The notes beneath the pieces are model-generated. The model made no database searches. It was not told the DNA's origin and saw nothing but the letters and a program-made list of their open reading frames with translations. 21,830 bases of DNA from Bolinopsis microptera (lineage: Eukaryota > Ctenophora > Tentaculata > Lobata > Bolinopsidae): positions 1-21,830 of the forward strand of contig NW_026971894.1 in NCBI RefSeq assembly GCF_026151205.1, given 5' to 3'. How positions within the stretch are numbered: position 1 is the stretch's first letter; every line of letters begins with the position of its first letter. Below, in pieces: positions 18,299 through 21,830 of the stretch. The translations under genes and the position numbers were made by a program.

Positions 18299-19391
18299 GT
18301 AATTTTGTTTTACATTTTTTTTACATATGAATTACTGTTATAGTAGAGGCCTTCTTACGGGCAAAAAAGACGGGGGTTTTTTCCCTGCTACGAGTTTTAG
18401 AAGGACCTAACCGCTAATTGGGAAAACAATAGTTAAAAGAGTCTAAGGAATCGATAATTTGTAAGAAGTTAAAAATTTTGGCCTTATTAGTCACGGGGCC
18501 CATACCAATGGGGCCGTTTTAAACTTTGACAGTACCATAACTCCCAAGGCAAATAAAGTAATTAAATTCCCATATTTTTTGGGCAGCAATAAGATCCACA
18601 TTTAATTTTCTATTTAGTGTGAAAATATGACTAGAAACGGACAAATCTCGGCTGGAGTTTTATAGCTGTTTTTGAAATTTATGAATGGAAAGCGGCCGGG
18701 TGCCAATTGAAAACAACTTAAAAAAGCTTTGCGCGGTTAGTGCCGCGTCGAAAAAAAATTGGCAAAAACCCCTGCGGAAATTTAAACAATATTCAAAAAA
18801 TTTGATTAAGTAATATGAAAGTTGGGTAAATTCCCCGGAAAGGAAAAATTTAGGCAAACACGATGTGACTTATTTTTGGGTTGATTTAATACAAACCTTT
18901 CAAAAAATTAATCCAAAAAAAAAGCAAAAAAACAAAATTTTTACCACTTTTTTTTTGGGATTTTTTTACCCCCCAAAAACAAATAGAGGGATTTTTTGTT
19001 TTTATTTTTAACAATCTTTGGCGCTGTTCCCCTTTAGCTTTTCCCTTTTATGCAAGTTTTGCCGACATGCCCAACAAAATTAACTTTTCTCAAAATATCA
19101 AAAAAACATGGTTTTTTTTGGCCTATTTTTTTGGCCCCAAAAATCGGTTTTTTTTTTTTTCGATTTTACCCCCAGAAAAAATCATCCCAAACATCCCTTT
19201 AAAAAACCCCTTTCCAATCGATCTACGGCAAAATTTTCTCATTAGGGGGAAAACCGGGGCCCCCCAAACGTAACGGCAGAAACAATGCCCCGGGAAAAAA
19301 GCCCCCTTTCTATTTTAATTTGAAAATAGCCTTAACAGCAGGTCCGGGGGTCCCCCCCCAAATTTTGTTTTTTTTTTAAATTAAAGAAAAT
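18299..19391. other. AT-rich stretch grading into homopolymer-rich sequence
   Basis: From about 18650 onward A and T runs lengthen and the text becomes like the first 2 kb of the window. The minus-strand frame at 18660-18857 and plus-strand frame at 19067-19273 are Phe/Lys/Pro-rich products of these runs and are not supported. No RNA gene or array is seen. Confidence 0.55.
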
Positions 19392-21360
19392 AGCCGGGGT
19401 TCCCCGGGGGGGGTCGACTATCCGGCGCAAAATCCCCGGGGCCCGCGAACCCCGGGGGGGGCCCCCCCCGCAAATCGGGGTGCCGCGTGGGGTTTTTGCC
19501 CCGGGGTAAAATCGGGTTTCCGCCCGGGGGGGCCGGGGAGCCCCCGGGGGGGGTCGGGGGGGCCGCGTAGTTCCAGGTTTTTCCCCCAGGGGTTGGGTCC
19601 CCCCCTAAAATCCGGGCGCCCCCCGAGTTCCGGGGCCCCCCGCCCGGGAGGCCCCGGTGGCCCCCCGAAGCCCCCGGTGCCGCATGGGGGCGGGTTCCCC
19701 GGGGAAATTCCCCCCCCCGGTTGGCCCGGGTGGGTCGGGTGCCCCGGGTAGTTTTTGGGGGCCCCGGGGTAGTCCGGTGCCGGGGTAGTCCCCCGGGGGA
19801 TGGGGGGGGGGGGTGGCCCGCGTAGTCCCAGGGGGGGGGGGGGTTGGGGGGGGTGTGGGGGGCCCGCCCAGGGGGGGGGCCCCCCGGGGGGGGGGGGGGG
19901 GTGGGGGGGGGGGGGGGGGGTGGGGGGTAGGGGGGGGGGTGGGTTTTCCGGGGGTTGGGGGGGGGGCCCCCCCCCCCCCCCCCCCGGGGGGGGGGGGGGG
20001 GGGGTTTTGGGGCGTGGGGCGGGTGGGTGGTCGGGTGGCCCCCCCCCAGGGCCCCCCCCCCCCCCGGTGCCCAGGGGTGGGGGGGGGGTGTCCCCTCCCC
20101 AAAAAAGGGGTTTGGGTGGGGGGGGAGGGGGTGGGGGTTAGGGGGGGGGGGGGGGGGGGGCCCCGAAAAACCCCCCCGGGGGGGGGTGGGTGGGGGGGGG
20201 GGGTGGGTTGGGGGGGGGAAGTGGGGGGGGGGGGTGGGGGGGGTGCCGCAGGTCCCCCGGGTTTGGGGCGTTGTCGGGTGCCGGCGGGGGGTGGTGGGGG
20301 CCGCTTTGTCAGGGCCGGGTGGGGGGCCCGTTTCCCCCGGGTGCCCGCGTAAGTCAGGGTTTCCCCGGGGGTGGGGGCCGGGGGGGCCCCCGTTTTTCCC
20401 AAAGGGCCGGGCGGGGGGGTGCCCGCGTTTCAAAGGGCCGGGTGGGGGCCCGGGTGCCGGGGTAGGTCCCGGGGGGCCGGGAGTCCCGGGGCGGGGCCCC
20501 TAAAATCAAGGTGCCGCGTAGTTTCCCTGGGGGGCCCATGGTCCGGGGGGCCGGGTAGTCAGGGGGCCGCGTGGTCCGGGTGGCCCCGGTGTGGGGCCCA
20601 AAGGTTTGGGTGCCCCCAAAATCGGGGTGGGGCCCGTAGCAGGTGCCGCGTGGGGGGTCCGGTTTTTTCCGCCCCCCTGTCCCCGGTGCCCGCGGGTGGC
20701 CCCGGGGGGGCCGCGTAGTCCCCAGGCCCCGGAGTCGGGGCCCCCGGGGGTCGGGGCCGGGGGTCCCCGGGGGCGGTTTGTCCCCCGGGGGGGCCGGGGA
20801 TGGGCCCCCGGGGGGCCCGGGGGTTTGGGTTTGGGGGCCCGCGGGAAAACGGGGTGCCCCGGTTGGTCCCCGGATGCCCCGCCCTGGTTTGGGTTTGCCG
20901 CGTAGTTTCCCGGGTGCCGCGGGGTCCCAAAATTTCCCTGTCGGGTTTGGGGCCCCGAGGTCCGGGGCGGCCCCCGCGGGGAGTCCGGGCGCCGCAGGTC
21001 CCCCTCCGGGGGTCAAAGGGGCCGGTGGCGGGTGCCGCGATTTAGGTGGGGCATGGTTGGGGGCCGCGTAGTCGGGTGCCGGTAAAATCCCCGGGGGGCC
21101 GCGTGGGGCGGGGGGCCGCGTATCAGGTGCCCCGTGGTCGGGCCGCCCTAGTCAGGGGCCGCGTAGTCGGGCGCCGCGTAATCCCCGGGGGCCGCGTAGT
21201 CAGGTGCCCGTAGGCAGGTCCGCAGGTCGGGGGGCCGCGTTGGGTTTTGGGGCCCCGGGTAGCCCCCCGGGGGCCGCCCTTTTTCGGGTTCCCCGGGGGG
21301 GTTTTGGGGGGGCCGCCCTAGCCCCGGGGGGCCCGGTGGTTTTGGGGCCGCGTATCGGGG
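19392..21360. repeat. G-rich array of a ~14-bp unit (GGTGCCGCGTAGTC)
   Basis: The unit is clearest at 21060-21240, where GGGGCCGCGTAGTC, GGGCGCCGCGTAATC, GGGGGCCGCGTAGTCA and GGTGCCCGTAGGCA follow one another. Words GCCGCGTAGT or GTGCCGCGT recur throughout from about 19480. Between 19800 and 20240 the array is dominated by G runs of 8-20 with short C runs. The plus strand carries G, the minus C. All long open frames here, including a 350-codon minus-strand one rich in Pro and Gly, are artefacts of composition. The array is flanked by AT-rich DNA on both sides with sharp boundaries. Confidence 0.85.
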
Positions 21361-21830
21361 GCCAAAAGAAACTTTTTAGAGCATCACCAACCCCTATATG
21401 TTCGCATGAAAAAAAAATTACGTCAAATGGGTTTTTTTCTGATCCAAGAAGGGGGAAGGTTACTTCTCTGAGGGGAGAAAATTTGAAAGAGAAGGGGGGG
21501 AGTAAGTTTTTTTTCCCCCATGATTATGTTTAAGGATGTTCAAAAAAAAGAGCAAAAATTTTTGGCTATAAACATTCCAAAATTCAAAAATTTCCGGGTT
21601 TTTTCACCATTTTCTTTTTTTCCCCCCTTTTAACCCTTTTTGGTTCTTTTTAAAATTTGGTTTATTTTTTTGGGCCCGTTTTTCCATTGAATTAAAATTT
21701 TAAATTTTAACAATCCCCCCAAATTTGGGTTACAACACATTTGAACTAAAATAACGCAAAAATTTAAACCCCTCCCCACTAAGGGGGTGCCTCTGTAAAA
21801 GTCCCCGTACAGCAGGGGCGAAATTTGAAG
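21361..21830. other. AT-rich low-complexity tail
   Basis: After the G-rich array stops abruptly at about 21360, the sequence is A/T-run-rich with inflated homopolymers, similar to 18880-19390. No gene or repeat unit is recognised. Confidence 0.6.

Noticed and set aside
19381-20433. A 350-codon minus-strand open frame, very rich in Pro and Gly (collagen- or mucin-like at first sight)
   Set aside because: It is the translation of G/C runs in a 14-bp array. Several other frames on both strands are equally open, and there is no Gly-X-Y periodicity, signal peptide or conserved motif.

Overview
The window looks like an AT-rich, repeat-dominated intergenic or pericentromeric stretch of a eukaryotic, probably metazoan, genome. 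There is no dense gene packing, no operons, and no rRNA or tRNA signature that I can see. At least seven unrelated tandem-repeat families follow one another, and short open stretches sit beside splice-like acceptors and donors. Several families carry the palindrome ACCATGGT. A marine invertebrate such as a mollusc is possible, but nothing here proves the taxon.

Base quality is a major caveat. Homopolymers are inflated almost everywhere, including a 52-base C run at 480-531. Tandem copies in the middle of arrays are loaded with insertions while copies at the array edge are clean. This fits an under-polished long-read consensus. Every reading frame below may therefore carry artificial frameshifts, and no gene could be assigned to a known family with confidence.

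Layout. 1-1945: homopolymer-rich sequence with no credible gene. 1946-4140: more complex sequence with coding-like patches. The best is a plus-strand frame at 2930-3742 with only two internal TAA stops. 4141-4375: ~58-bp tandem repeat. 4376-5460: AT-rich DNA with inverted repeats. 5470-6665: ~88-bp minisatellite whose clean copies carry a CRE palindrome (TGACGTCA) and an E-box (CACGTG). 7181-8085: two ACCATGG-bearing repeats. 8053-8253: minus-strand fragment resembling a LINE reverse transcriptase, abutting the repeat. 8270-8945: AT-rich ~35-bp repeat. 9025-13922: a higher-order structure with three blocks of a ~27-bp minisatellite separated by two diverged copies of a ~0.9-kb module. Each module is bounded by ~120-bp direct repeats. 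13923-19390: AT-rich DNA with a few exon-like frames on both strands. 19392-21360: strongly G-rich array of a ~14-bp unit (GGTGCCGCGTAGTC). 21361-21830: low-complexity tail.

No set of genes working together is visible. The notable content is repeat architecture: the 27-bp/0.9-kb composite and the CRE/E-box minisatellite are the best candidates for something not yet described.
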